Assembly (NCBI GenBank): GCA_018902385.1
Contig: JABSSW010000011.1
Span: forward strand, 682,001 to 746,000
Origin: Physcia stellaris
Taxonomy: Eukaryota; Ascomycota; Lecanoromycetes; Caliciales; Physciaceae
Reading direction: 5' to 3'
Length of the DNA: 64,000 nucleotides
The notes under the pieces are model-generated. The model saw nothing but the letters and a program-made list of their open reading frames with translations, had not been told where the DNA came from and did not search any database. Within the stretch, counting starts at the first letter, position 1; the number at the start of each line of letters is the position of its first letter. Below, piece by piece: positions 23,241 to 33,849 of the stretch. A program made the translations under genes and the position numbers.

Positions 23241-24037
23241 ATGCCGCCAAGAATTTCCAGTTCCAGAGCCAATATGGCAGTCAGTGGTTCCGCGTCGTCG
23301 TCGTCGGCACCGTCGTCGTCATGTTCGCTTACTCCATCTCCACCACCATCCCCACCCACTCGTCCACCACCTGACCCGCCATCATCATCAACATGGCAAG
23401 CCTTCCAGGTTTCCTCTGCAGCGAGTGCAACTATAGAGATCCCTGGATCCAAGGGGAAATCCCAATTTGATATGTACAGGAAGCTTTACAAAATCACCGA
23501 ACCGACTTCTCGCCTTGACTCTAGTAGTGGATCGAACTTCGAATCCGTAGCCAGCCCCAAGGATGAGATGAACTCTGTGGAAAGAGATTTGTCAGCTTCT
23601 ATGAGTGTTGCAGAGGCAGAGCAGTGTGATTGTTGTGCGAATCTGGATGTGGTACATGGGAACTATCCTGGGGGTCTGGCTCTTGCTCAAAGTCACCAGT
23701 TCATCCACTTGTGGCGCCACACCGTAGGGATGGCAGCCTCATTGTAATTCCAAGCACGGCAAGCAGCGACTTGGAACCGCGGAACGAAGGCCGAACAAAC
23801 CATGTGCTTATAGCAACAGCAAGGGCAACGCCAAAGTTCAAACGTAACCGTCCTCCGCCACTTGATCTCCGCACTGGAGAGCTAAAGGGCATTCATACTC
23901 GGCCACAGGATACGGCTACGCCTGAGCATGGGTCTCAGCCGGATACAGCGGAATTCACCCCAGAGTGGTATCCGAAGGATGGATTGGACAGTGCTGAGAC
24001 ACGGGATTGTATGGGATGGGAAAATAAAGGGCTGTGA
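23241..24037 (+). CDS. Small Ser/Pro-rich hypothetical protein
   Basis: I do not recognise this protein. A first exon (23241..23651) encodes a Ser/Pro-rich N-terminus (SSSAPSSSCSLTPSPPPSPP) and a more ordered stretch (KSQFDMYRKLYKIT). A possible 41-bp intron (GTACAT at 23653 to AAAG at 23692) would join it to 23693..24037, giving about 251 aa ending in EWYPKDGLDSAETRDCMGWE. Without splicing the first frame ends at 23747. The intron is at the short limit for fungi, so the 3' half is tentative. A good TATA box stands 75 bp upstream. Confidence 0.4.
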
Positions 24038-24187
24038 AATCCGATCTAGATTCTACGCGGAAACGGGTAATTTTTTTGGGCTGTGTTCGCGGAGAGTTCT
24101 GCTTGTTGGTCAAGTCTGGTAAGACGGATGCACGGTAGTATTCCCCATCAACAATCGAACGAGGAATAGTACTTCAGATTGCTTCTA

Positions 24188-24393
24188 TCCCATGGTCTGG
24201 TGTGGTGCTATCTTGCCTCTGGTGCGTCGCCACTAGTACATCCATTATGACCAAACGCGTACCCGTGTTTGGCACAAAGCGTATGAAAACGACATGAAGA
24301 TGATATCATTATCTGTTTTCGTCCCAAGTCGGGTACTCGCAGGTCTGTCTGTATGTCATAAAAATTAGCATCACTTACTACCAGACCGTGGGA
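24188..24393 (-). mobile_element. MITE family 1, copy 3 (reverse)
   Basis: A 206-bp copy. The left end TCCCATGGTCTGGTGTGGTG and right end CCAGACCGTGGGA are well preserved. TA precedes it but the right flank is TC, so one side of the target duplication has changed. The interior has CCAAACGCGTACCCG and CCCAAGTCGGG. Confidence 0.85.
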
Positions 24394-24859
24394 TCCTCGC
24401 TTTCTCTTATTGTGTACACTCAGTAGTAGCAACAAATATGGATCTTGATTCAGAAAACACTTAGCCACCAAATCCCCTACCGGGAGATCCCCTATTCCCA
24501 CGATCGCTTTCATTTCTCTTCGTAACCTGATCCACTTCCCATCAACAGGCAAATTTAGGCAACTCGAAAGCCAGTTCACATACACACAGCCCGCGAACAG
24601 TGATTCAATAATTTCCACTCCGCATCCCGAAACCTCTCCATGGATCACGTTTCGATGACTTTGTCACCCTTTTCAAAACGGATATGTGATTGCTCAATTA
24701 CATACCTATTCACTTCCCAAGATGACTGAGCCGTGCTCTTTTACACGACACTATGACCAAGTCATACACACCAGCAATGGAGCATCTATGAAACCTAGAT
24801 CCAGACGCAGACGCGATCTTTCCCTTCCCCCTCTCTCTCTCTTCCCCTCCCTCTTGTCT

Positions 24860-25060
24860 TTCCCTCTCTCTCGATCCTCCCTACATATCGCTACAACGCC
24901 CACACGGCACACCCATCCTAAGCATCACCCCCAGTCTCCACACATTCGCCCAGTCAAAACCCTCTTTCTCTCTCTCGATCCTCTCTCCACATCCCCACAA
25001 CCCCCAACCCGCATACCCACCCCCAGCCTCCACAGCCTCGCCCAGTCAAGCCAACACCAT
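24860..25060 (+). repeat. Imperfect ~104-bp tandem duplication, CT/CA-rich
   Basis: Two diverged units start at the TCGATCCTC motifs at 24871 and 24975. Both run through CCCCCAG(T/C)CTCCACA and end with CGCCCAGTCAA. The strong pyrimidine bias of the plus strand creates long spurious open frames. Confidence 0.6.
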
Positions 25061-25841
25061 ATCAGCACAAGTCCTCCACTAAGGGTGACAATCCTCAAAG
25101 CCTCTATTCGACCCGCATTTCAGGATAGAGATGAGCGTTTGCTTCCTCGAAGCACCACCGCCGTATCCGGCTCCTCCGCCACGGCCGCCGAGACCTGTTA
25201 TTCCTTGGATTGCGGATGGGGTGGGTGGGGTGAGGTGCGGGGGGTCGGAATGCTGAGACGGGGGAAGGGAGAGAGTGAGAGGAGGGGAGACGATGAGCAT
25301 AAAAAGAAAAAGAAAAGATACGAAAAACAAAGAAATGGAAAATTGATGACGATGACGACAAGAAAGTGTATGACCAAAGGAAATAGAATAGACTGTGAGA
25401 ATAGATGATTGACTTTGCGATGGCTGACTTTGAAGTTCCTGAGAAGGAACCTCTTCAGAGCATCCACATGTATCCTCATACCTACCTCAATACGGACTGC
25501 CCCATCCCCGAATCCTCAAGCCCGTTTGTTCCCTTCCCTAAAATCCCAGTAAGCAGCACAATCTCAACCCCCCAAACAACCACCTCCTAGCAAACAAGCC
25601 CATCCCATCCCATTCCCCAAAATCAAACCAAATCGAGCACCGAACGCCTCTCCCGCCTTTCACCTCCAAACAACGAATATCTCAAACAGCGCGATTGGTG
25701 TTTTGTATCCCGACCTCTGCCCTCGTGCATCTATCTCGTTTGAACACTATGAGTTATGTCAGAGAGGGGGGGCACATCCGTTGTTCTTCACATATGCGTT
25801 GTTCTTTGCTTTTAGCGTCTCTCCTTCCCTTTTCCTCGCAT

Positions 25842-25849
25842 TATATAAA
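25842..25849 (+). promoter_or_regulatory. TATA box with CT-rich leader
   Basis: TATATAAA, followed by a pyrimidine-rich leader (CTCTTTCCCATCCTATCCC) and then the ATG at 25983. This arrangement is typical of well-expressed fungal genes. Confidence 0.6.
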
Positions 25850-25982
25850 CCCCCCGCTCTTTCCCATCCTATCCCTCCACCAAATCCATACACACCCATT
25901 ATCAAACCACAGCCCCTACCTCAAGCCCAAAGCCCCAAACCAGCCGACATTTCAAAACCCAAACCCCCCCGCTTAAAAAACC

Positions 25983-26177
25983 ATGCCGCAATCCAACCCA
26001 AACTCCAACCCCGCATCCTCTTCAAGCGGGACAGCAGCGGTGAAACCCGCAGAAACGAAGAAGGAGAATAACACGCCGGCGGGCGGGAAGGCGCAGGAGC
26101 CAAAGACGGGGACGAAGACGGAGGCGGAGAGGAAGTGGGATGAGTTTGTGTTTTCGGGGGGAATGACGAGGGATTGA
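25983..26177 (+). CDS. Small hydrophilic protein, 64 aa
   Basis: An intronless 64-codon gene with a good start context and a strong TATA box 140 bp upstream. The protein is disordered (Asn/Ser/Pro, then Lys/Glu/Thr) except for a C-terminal block, EAERKWDEFVFSGGMTRD, which has the look of a conserved short motif. No family is recognised. Its promoter suggests high expression, as for stress-associated hydrophilic peptides, but that is inference. Confidence 0.55.
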   Translation: MPQSNPNSNPASSSSGTAAVKPAETKKENNTPAGGKAQEPKTGTKTEAERKWDEFVFSGGMTRD

Positions 26178-26525
26178 GGATGGTGATGAGGAGGTGGGGG
26201 AGATGAGAGGAGGGGGGAGAAGAGTGTAAAGAGTGACGAAATAAGACGAGAAGGGCTGGAAGGGTGTCTATAACCTACTCGAAATGTTCTTGAACGCCTA
26301 ATTGAGGTCCCTATGTATGTCTTAGACCAAGAATATTAGACAACGAGTTTATCCTCATCTCTAGCAGGAATTATCAAAGTCAGCTCGGCTCCAGCGTAAA
26401 TAAGCTTTGAGAATATTGCACCTAATCAGCTTCCAAGTGTCTGTATCTTCAACAAATATACCAAAAGATTGCATTTAACCCCAGCTCTGTCATAATCATC
26501 TGTCTCTCGAACATTGCTGAGCTCA
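26178..26525. other. Convergent 3' flanks
   Basis: About 350 bp between the small protein gene and the end of the PNGase A gene. No gene seen. Confidence 0.4.
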
Positions 26526-28579
26526 TCACACTCCCATTCCGGCCAACTGCGCCTTCGTCTTGCCAGGCCCCCTTCCCAACAACGCCCGAATACTGATACC
26601 CTCGAGCACTTGGGACTGATCCTGCAAGCCCGCCTGACCAGTTGGAACCTGGAACCTCCTCCCTACCAAAATCTGCTCATCTTCCGTGACTGTCGAATTA
26701 ACCGCCTTGACATGCCTGTTGTAAAGTTCAAATTTCGGCCCTTCTGGCCCTAGTTCGAGACCCTTGAAGTCGAAATCCTGCTCTGTGCTACCAAAACTGT
26801 ACGATGCGTTGCCTGCTGAAAGATATGCTGCGCTACCTGTTTGTGTGGTGGAGAGTATCGAGCCGCTGAATTTTGGAAGCGAGGGTGGTACTGTGACTGT
26901 CTGAGGTTGCGGGCGACCAGGTACTGGGATGATAGCTGGGGAAGTTACATCGAACGATTGAATCCCTGAAGAGAAGACTGAGGTGCCGAGAACGTTAAAC
27001 TCGAGGCCCCGGGAAAGACTTGCGTTTATACTGAATGCACCTGAAGGGAAAGTTGCGAAAGATGAGTCGACGATAAGCGGGTAGGAGTAGATGTTTCCGT
27101 AGCCGATCGGGGACGCCGCGTCAAAGCCTGTAGTATTTTGATTGGTAACCTGGGTCAAACCCTGATCTGTAAGTGCGTTGTGGTTAGTATAGACCAGGGA
27201 TTGATTCCACGATGCAAGCTGTGGTCCCTGGGAAGTACGGATGTTGGATGAAATTGAGAGGAAACGCGCAACGACGGTATCATATACCAGCGTCTGATTC
27301 TCGCCCGCCGAATTCAAGGTAGTCGAAGATGATATCTGAATGTTAGGGGGTGGAGCCGTTATGTTTGGCTGTGTTCCTGTCGTAATAGATCCTACCTTGT
27401 CAGAAAAGATGAATATCTTCCCACTTACGACCCAATAAGAGCCTACAGTCTCCGTGAGGGTCGCCTGATCGCTACCATCATCATCTAGGCCAGCAACGCG
27501 AATCTCCAAAGTGTGGGACGAGCCATCGCAAAGGAGTGGTAACCAAGGTGTAATATCAATCTCATGCTCTCGAAGATCAAATGCGTCAATACCGACAATC
27601 GGCCTCCACAGACCTGGAACAATACCGCCGGTAAAGATGATGGGAAAAGGCCAAGACACGCCGGCGAGCAGAGCATCGATTAAAAGCCGTACCTCTCTAA
27701 AAGGTGAATTGCCGTACAGTGTTCCGGCGGTAGACTCAAAGGTGTTCACTCGAGAATTGAGTGTGTTGGTATACCAGAATTCTTCTGTAGATTGTCCACA
27801 GGCCGAAAGAGAGACTACGGCTCGTTGTATATTTCGGGGAAATGTATAGGTAACGGATGCGTTTTGTGAGGGTACTGAGAACGCACTAGGCATGTTCGAG
27901 GAAGACTGACGGGAAGAGATGGGTAGTATGGTATCGGCAGTAGCGCGAGAGTCCGGAACCGTGAAAAAGGTGGCAGTCAATGTTGTATTGAACGAGCCAG
28001 TATATGTACTGTCAATCAAATTTCCAAGATCGAATATGATCTTCTGCTTGGTCTCCCACAGACTATTGTACTGATCCATCTCTTTGATATAGGTCCACAC
28101 AATCCCTTTCGCGGTTGGCTCGGCAGTTGATGTCCGAAAGACTTCTATGTCGCCAAGGTACATCAGCCCCAGCCGGTCAAACTGCCTCCCTTTCGATGTA
28201 ACGGTGAAGTTCATGGTTACCCGATTGAAGTTGCATGGAGGCGGTGTATAGTCTCCTGGAGGGCATTAGATCGCTACGTCTTCCAGGCTAGATAGGGTGA
28301 CTGACCCACGAACGGCATCCCGTAGCTGAAGCCGAAGACGTGATCCATAAGCAGTTCAGTGTAGACGCATCCATACTGATCGGAAGTCCCCGATGGTGTC
28401 AAGACGGGTTCATAGACTTGAAAGTCGACAAGAGGGGAGGCGGCTGACGTAGCCTGGCGTCGGTGGAAGTCATGATCAGGATAGGCTTTCGAGCCAGTAC
28501 TGAGTACCGGGAGGATGACGAGAACGCACAGAAGAGGCCACAATAGCGAGAAGCGATTGACCTTCAAGCTTGTAGCCAT
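26526..28579 (-). CDS. Peptide-N4-(N-acetyl-beta-glucosaminyl)asparagine amidase A
   Basis: The model is complement(26526..28255, 28306..28579), 667 aa, with one 50-bp intron (GTCAGT...CCAG) joining MPFVG to DYTPPPCNF. The N-terminus has a signal peptide or membrane anchor (LLWPLLCVLVILPVL, about residues 13-27). The PNGase A domain follows: DFQVYEPVLTP, DYTPPPCNFNRVTMNFTVTS, GRQFDRLGLMYLGDIEVFRT, GGIVPGLWRPIVGIDAFDLREHEIDITPW. These enzymes release N-glycans from glycoproteins in acidic compartments. Many N-glycosylation sequons fit a secretory protein. Length is normal for fungal members. Confidence 0.92.
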
Positions 28580-29117
28580 AGCCCAGTCGAGCTGCTTCCA
28601 AATCAGTCAAACGACGCGAGAGGATCAAGAGCATGAGGACAAACCCATGGCTAAAAGGGCGCCGAGAAAGGATATGAATCCCATTGACCTCATGACTGCA
28701 GCTTAGAGTAATGCGACAAGTGAGGCGATAAGAGGAAGCTGTGAGGAGCGCATGCTGCTGTACCACGTAGGTCCCTGCGGGTCGTAGAGCCTTGGGAATG
28801 CGAGATCTAATTGGGAAGGTGGTGAAGCTTGGATGACGGCGACGACGGAGATGCGGCTGCGACGGCCCGACACGGGACACTCCCGCGCCAAGCCTCAAGT
28901 CTTTCCTTTCTGAGGTTTCCTGCACTTCTGCTGTTAACTTTCCCTGCATTTACGCCCCTTCCGGACAGTCATGTGTTTACTGATAGTAGCTTGGACCATC
29001 CCTCAGTGTTCACGTGCCTTGCCTTCTCCTACTATTAGCTACAATATTGAGAACAAGCAAGAAGAGCAGAGCAAAATATCTGGAAATACTCTACATGGCG
29101 TATGGCGTGCATATAGG
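28580..29117. other. Intergenic upstream of PNGase A
   Basis: About 540 bp. No gene seen. It holds the PNGase A promoter and the 3' flank of the first RING gene. Confidence 0.4.
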
Positions 29118-29881
29118 CTAGGTCCTTCCGTCCAAATTCTTTCCGTTCTCCACATCGGCTTTGATTAAATCTGCTAACTCATCCATGAACGCCCTTGCGT
29201 GCCAACGCCAGTGTCGCTCAGGCCTCGACCTGTAGTATCTTGCTGTTTGGCACGACTCATCTGTGAGCAGTTCAGGCCTCTCTGCAACCTGTTCCGCAAC
29301 GTATCGAGTCGAAGAATCCATTGGTATATTCTGCAAGGTGTGCTTATCTAGGAAGTCCAATGCTTCAGTAATGGCGACAGCTTTGGCTTGCAGCTTTGCA
29401 ACATGTCCAGCCCGCTCCTTCTGCCAGGCCACTACTTCTCTGTAGTAATCCAGGTATGCCTCTTTAGAGAACCATATCAGTGGCTGCTATCAGATATGTG
29501 AAAACCGTCCAAGACTCAAAGACAGTCACGGGGAGTCCACTTACGGTATGTGAAGCCTGTATTCGGCCCCAGACACGTGGTGCTGCACCAAGGGCAAGTG
29601 TCATATCGCATGAGCCAATCAACCACGCACTTTTTACCGAAAACGTGAGAACATGGAAGGGACACTGGGTGCTCTTGCTCTGGACCCGGGAGGTCCGTCT
29701 CTTGGCATAGCTGTGATACATCCATTTCACTGTAATCCTCTCGACATATCCCGCAGTGACGGTGTTCCGAGCCCAGATCTTTAATGTTCACCACGGTCAG
29801 AAGTTGGTGGATGATTGCTTTACGTCTAGCGAGTGATCGAAAGTCATCAGGCTGAGGGAGGCGGTCAGGTGCGTCCGGCAT
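29118..29881 (-). CDS. RING-finger protein, paralogue 1
   Basis: The model is complement(29118..29461, 29545..29881), 226 aa, with an 83-bp intron (GTAAGT...AAAG) joining GFTY to QAYLDYYREVV. The RING domain starts CGICREDYSE and closes with LPCSHVFGKKC and DTCPWC (about residues 43-100). Gly replaces the usual central Cys/His, as in many fungal RINGs of the form C-x-H-x-FG. After it comes a helical region (AWQKERAGHVAKLQAKAVAI) and a block (ERPELLTDESCQTARYYR) shared with the neighbour at 30422. It is probably an E3 ubiquitin ligase, with substrate unknown. It and its neighbour are tandem duplicates on the same strand. Confidence 0.8.
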
Positions 29882-30421
29882 CGTCGTTGTGGACTCCTTG
29901 GAACAGACGGTTGAGGTTGGATGACTGCAATCGCCTGTCGATCTGTAATACTAATACTTGGGCTGTAAAAGCTCGCAGTCGAAATACTTGTTCATGAAAA
30001 AAGAGAAGGAAAACGGTCAAGTAGTTTGTATAAATACCATTGCTTTCGGTAAGACTTATTATTCGACAAGGCTGACACAGACTCTTTCGTGACTCGTTTG
30101 CTACGTACAGCATCAACTCAGTAAGCTCAGTAAGCTATGACGCACACATCGAGTCAACAAAGACAGGTTTGATTGAAAGTAAGTCACGTCGCGTCACTAT
30201 TTTATGGCGCCCATCAGAGCTTTCAAACGTGAATTGCGAGACGGGAATATCTGTTTCAGAGCTTTGGGGATGGAGCGTAAAAAAGATGATCCAATGAATT
30301 CACGTGTTGTTGCAACGCCTCATTCCAATTCCTATTTAAAGATTGTGCAATAATAATTCAGCCGCAGATGTGAAAGCCCTTCCATTAATTTATCCAAGAA
30401 TTAAGCATTACCGGGATACCT
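29882..30421. other. Intergenic between the RING paralogues
   Basis: About 540 bp holding the promoter of paralogue 1. A TATA-like CTATTTAAAG occurs near 30331, but it lies over 400 bp from the start codon. No gene seen. Confidence 0.4.
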
Positions 30422-31150
30422 CTACAGACCTGTGTCCCTGAGAATCTCATCGTCCCGTAAATCGCTACGAATGAAATTCACCAACGTCCTGTGAGAAAAG
30501 TTCACCAACGTCGGGTGAGGAGAAGGTAGAAGAGAAAAGTTTACCGGCGTCGCGTGAGGAATAGGTAGATTGCGACCAGCAAATCCCTTGAAGTACTTTG
30601 CTGCCCGATAACGATCATTCTGAAGCAGTTCTGGCCGCTGAACGATGACGCTGGTAATCCATTCCAGGTGTGGATTAGGGGCAGCATCATTTGTGGTATA
30701 CTTCTGTAAGAAGAGTAACGCGTTCGAAGACGAAGGGAGATCGGCTTCCAGCTTCTCGAGGTATCGTGCACGTGAACGCTGCCATGACTCCACCATAGAA
30801 CGGGTCAGAGAATACTGAATCTGATATCTCTGTGCTGGCGTGAAGGGTAGTACCTCGTGTCGACAGGTAGGGCATGAGGAGTGCTTATCAAGCCATTCCG
30901 TGATACAGAGCTGTCCGAAAATATGGCCACAGGCCAGTCGAACAGGCATCTCTTTGGTCTCATCGAGGCAGGGTTGGGTGTTCGTAAAGCCTAGGTATAA
31001 GACTTTACAGATAGAACATTCAGTCTCCCCCGCATCTACTGTAACCTTCGAGACAAAGACGAAGCAGCGAGATACTGCTTCCTCTCGAGTCTCTTCAACG
31101 AGATCCAAGTTGGTGTTGATGGGGTGGTTAGGGTCAATGATGATGTCCAT
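30422..31150 (-). CDS. RING-finger protein, paralogue 2
   Basis: Intronless, 242 aa from the ATG at 31150 (MDIIIDPNHP); the frame is open further upstream but that part looks non-coding. The RING is CSICKVLYLG ... LACGHIFGQLC ... SSCPTC, with the same Gly substitution as its neighbour. It then shares the helical region and the RPELLQNDRYRAAKYFK block. The C-terminus holds a short repeat (PVNF, TLVNF, TLVNF) made by a minisatellite in the gene (about 30470-30570). Likely an E3 ligase; target unknown. A MITE lies about 350 bp upstream. Confidence 0.78.
   Translation of the reverse strand: MDIIIDPNHPINTNLDLVEETREEAVSRCFVFVSKVTVDAGETECSICKVLYLGFTNTQPCLDETKEMPVRLACGHIFGQLCITEWLDKHSSCPTCRHEVLPFTPAQRYQIQYSLTRSMVESWQRSRARYLEKLEADLPSSSNALLFLQKYTTNDAAPNPHLEWITSVIVQRPELLQNDRYRAAKYFKGFAGRNLPIPHATPVNFSLLPSPHPTLVNFSHRTLVNFIRSDLRDDEILRDTGL
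30470..30570 (-). repeat. ~39-bp minisatellite inside RING gene 2
   Basis: Three diverged units containing TTCACCAACGTC(C/G) or TTTACCGGCGTCGCG, separated by GTGAGGA(G/A) spacers. They stay in frame and encode repeated (P/T)-x-VNF motifs at the C-terminus of the protein. Confidence 0.6.
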
Positions 31151-31498
31151 TCCGGTGCGTTTCTTTGTTTCTGAGCTTGTTGGTGTTGTTGATTTTGATT
31201 TGAGTATCTTTGATTTTGCTTTTCCAAAGTGGTTGGAGCACTGTTGAATATAAGTAGTGTCTTGAGAAGCACGACAACAAAGCCATTGTGCTGGCCCTAT
31301 GGATAATGTGCTGGGAGAGAATGAGCACAGAGCCATTGTGCTGGCCATATGGAAAGAGTGATGAGAGAGAACAATGGCTGACTCATGACAAGGAGTCTTG
31401 CACAAAGAGAATGTCACCATTCCATGCGGTACTGCATGACAGCGTTGATGGCAAAAACTGGCTTCAGGAACGGAAAACCTTCAGGAACGGCTGAAGTA

Positions 31499-31704
31499 TC
31501 CCATGGCCTGGTACTTAGTGGTGCTTGTTTCAATTTGAGCCCTGACCGACTTCTAATGTGGTGCTTTCTTGCCTCTCAGCATCGCCACTAATATATCCAT
31601 CGTGACGAAACGCGTACTCGTCTTTGGCATAAAGCATATGAAGATAACACAACAAAAACATCATCTTTTGATTCCGTCCCAAGTCGGGCAATCGGACCAT
31701 GGGA
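31499..31704 (-). mobile_element. MITE family 1, copy 4 (rearranged)
   Basis: Again 206 bp, starting TCCCATGGCCTGG and ending GGACCATGGGA, with TA on the left. Unlike other copies it has forward-type terminal sequence (TTAGTGGTGCTTGTTTC) followed by the reverse-type TGTGGTGCTTTCTTGCC, and it lacks the other subterminal block. It appears to have been rebuilt by internal duplication or conversion. GACGAAACGCGTACTCG and CCCAAGTCGGG are present. Confidence 0.75.
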
Positions 31705-32167
31705 TTAGCGACTAAGATATGCAGCACAAAGGACAATTCACTCAATCTGGGCCAGTAAACTTACGGCTTCCAAACCCCCAAATCATCCTGTCCACAATCT
31801 TCGCCCTCTCTTCTCAATTTTCTTCCACAATGATAGCCTTGCCTCCATCGATCCATGGCTGCTCCACTCTTTCGAATACATCTTCAGGCTCTCCAACACG
31901 CGCTCGGTGTCATCGGATAGGAGCGGATTGTGGATAAGCGAGCTAGGACCATAAGATTCCCAGCCACCCATTTCTTACCAGCCACCTTTTGTGTATATAA
32001 ACCACACACAGTCCGCTCCTACAGAATCCATCTCTTCACCTTTAACATTCTGACAGACCGTGAGCTCGGCAGTCACTTTTTACCGAACTACGTTGCAATA
32101 CACGTCGTCGTCGGCGCAATACAAACACGCTGAGTATCCGTCCTATAGAGAAGGTCATTACTGACGC

Positions 32168-32350
32168 GACGCTTCTAAAAATAGTCGTCGCATCTTCCAA
32201 CAAATGAAGAACCACCTTCACCACCTCAAAGACATTCATGAGGGACTGCTCGGGTAGCAGCGACACATCAAAAATTAGTCGTCGCATCTTCAAAACAAAT
32301 GAAGAACCACCTCAAACACAAATCAGAGGGATTGCCAGGGTAGCAGTACT
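32168..32350 (+). repeat. 95-bp direct duplication
   Basis: Two units share TAGTCGTCGCATCTTC (32181 and 32276), AACAAATGAAGAACCACC, and end in GGGTAGCAG. They are about 80% alike by eye. Confidence 0.75.
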
Positions 32351-32581
32351 CTTTTTCCCTCCTTCTCCTGTTTTTTCCCACAGGGTTTTCAGAGATTGAG
32401 GTTTTAACGAGGCTGCTCCCTGTCCGTGATTCCCAGCACCCTCCCTACCGCCACTTACCTCGAGAGCCCTTAAAAAAAAAGCTCCAACAGGCGGGAATAC
32501 TTGGGTGCCTGGCAATCACTGACGAAAGGAGTGTTCTGGACTGAGTACTATATCATAAGTACGGTGCGCTCCCACTAGGCT

Positions 32582-33150
32582 GGCAACATGATACCGTTCG
32601 TCGACAACGAAACCGACAGCGCCGATTACAAGACAGGCGCTGGGATCATATCATGGGGAGGGTTAGAAAATCTCCCAGCCATCCTTTGGTGCATATAAAC
32701 CACATGCAGTCCAGCGCCGATTTAAAAACAGGCGTCAGGGTTGGCAACATGATACCGTTTGTCGACAACGAAACCAACAGCGCCGATTACAAAAAGGCGT
32801 TAGGATTATATCATGGGGGAGGGTTACTAGATCTCCCAGCCACCCTTTTGTGTATATATATCACATGCGGTCCAGCGCCGATCTCAAAACAGGCGTCTGG
32901 ATCATGGGCGAAGGTTAGAAAATCTCCCAGCCACCTTTGGTGTATATAAACCACATGCAGTCCAGCGCCGATTTAAAAACAGGCGTCAGGGATGGCAACA
33001 TGATACCGTTTGTCGACAACGAAACCGACAGCGCCGATTACCAAAAAGGCGTTAGGATTATATCATGGGGGAGGGTTACTAGATCTCCCAGCCACCCTTT
33101 TGTGTATATATATCACATGCAGTCCACTCCTATAGAATACACTTCTTTAC
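32582..33150 (+). repeat. Tandem array of promoter-like units
   Basis: A compound array. GGCAACATGATACCG recurs at 32582, 32743 and 32994. Six copies of CAGCGCCGAT...GGCGT recur about every 66-96 bp. Four copies of CTCCCAGCCACC followed by a TATA stretch (GCATATAAACC, GTATATATATC) lie within it, each followed by CACATGC(A/G)GTCC. A related, unarrayed unit is at 31965-32060. No gene start follows within reach. It looks like an amplified promoter/5'-leader segment. Confidence 0.75.
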
Positions 33151-33849
33151 CACAAAATTTTGACAAATCAACGCTGCCCTGTTCAATTTTTTCAGTGCGG
33201 TGTACGAGAGTACCGCGCACAACCCTCCTTCCCTGGGGCTCGGGGTGACTGATGCTGGGTTTGCAGTTTTTGGGATGTTGAACTTTGTGATTCTTAAGCA
33301 ATGCAAACTTCTCCGACTTCGTACTTGGAGATGATCCTGAAAAGCGGCTTATCGTGAGACGATTAACGAGCCCATTAAAATTTTAGGAGTGGAACGCGTA
33401 CAAGAAAGATCTCAATGACATTCTCCTTGGAGTATTTTACCTTTCAGAATCAACAATTTGCCATCGCCGGAGCTGCGTTTGAGCTAAGTTTCCCGGAGAT
33501 ATTTTTCGATTACGGCCTGTGGAGTGTTCATTCAAATCAGCAAGGTAATTAGTCACAGACTATAATCAATAGTTGCAGTCGGCATCGCACGGTTGATAAG
33601 CATGTCAAGCAAATCCGAATTTGGACCATGCTGCGGCCACTGCCTGGGAAATTCTCTCCAGTATGGATCAGGAATACTATTCTTCGGACAGCACAGGATA
33701 CAGTAGCTGATTCATTATGTCTCTCTTGCTGATGCTCATAGAAACCGCTGGTCCAGATGATACCTAGGCCGAGTAAACGGAGATGGTAAATTGAACGTCC
33801 ATCATGATCTGTTCACAATGCCACTCTCGACCTACAGCCTCTCAACCCC

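Larger units (their letters stand above)
24038..25982. other. Low-complexity intergenic region with a MITE and CT-rich duplication
   Basis: About 1.9 kb. It contains MITE copy 3, an imperfect CT/CA-rich duplication, and several long but low-complexity frames that I do not accept as genes. One possible microprotein is 25131..25256 on the plus strand (41 aa, proline-rich PPPYPAPPPRPPRPVIPW, then two Cys); it has no independent support. The last 150 bp is the core promoter of the gene at 25983. Confidence 0.4.
31151..33849. other. Repeat-rich intergenic region
   Basis: About 2.7 kb without a supported gene. In order: the upstream region of RING gene 2, MITE copy 4, a promoter-like TATA unit at 31965-32060, a 95-bp tandem duplication, a tandem promoter-like array (32582-33150), and about 650 bp in which I see nothing. 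Confidence 0.5.

Noticed and set aside
24686-25408. 240-codon plus-strand frame
   Set aside because: Composition is dictated by a CT/CA-rich duplication; no domain, and overlapping long frames on the other strand show the same bias.
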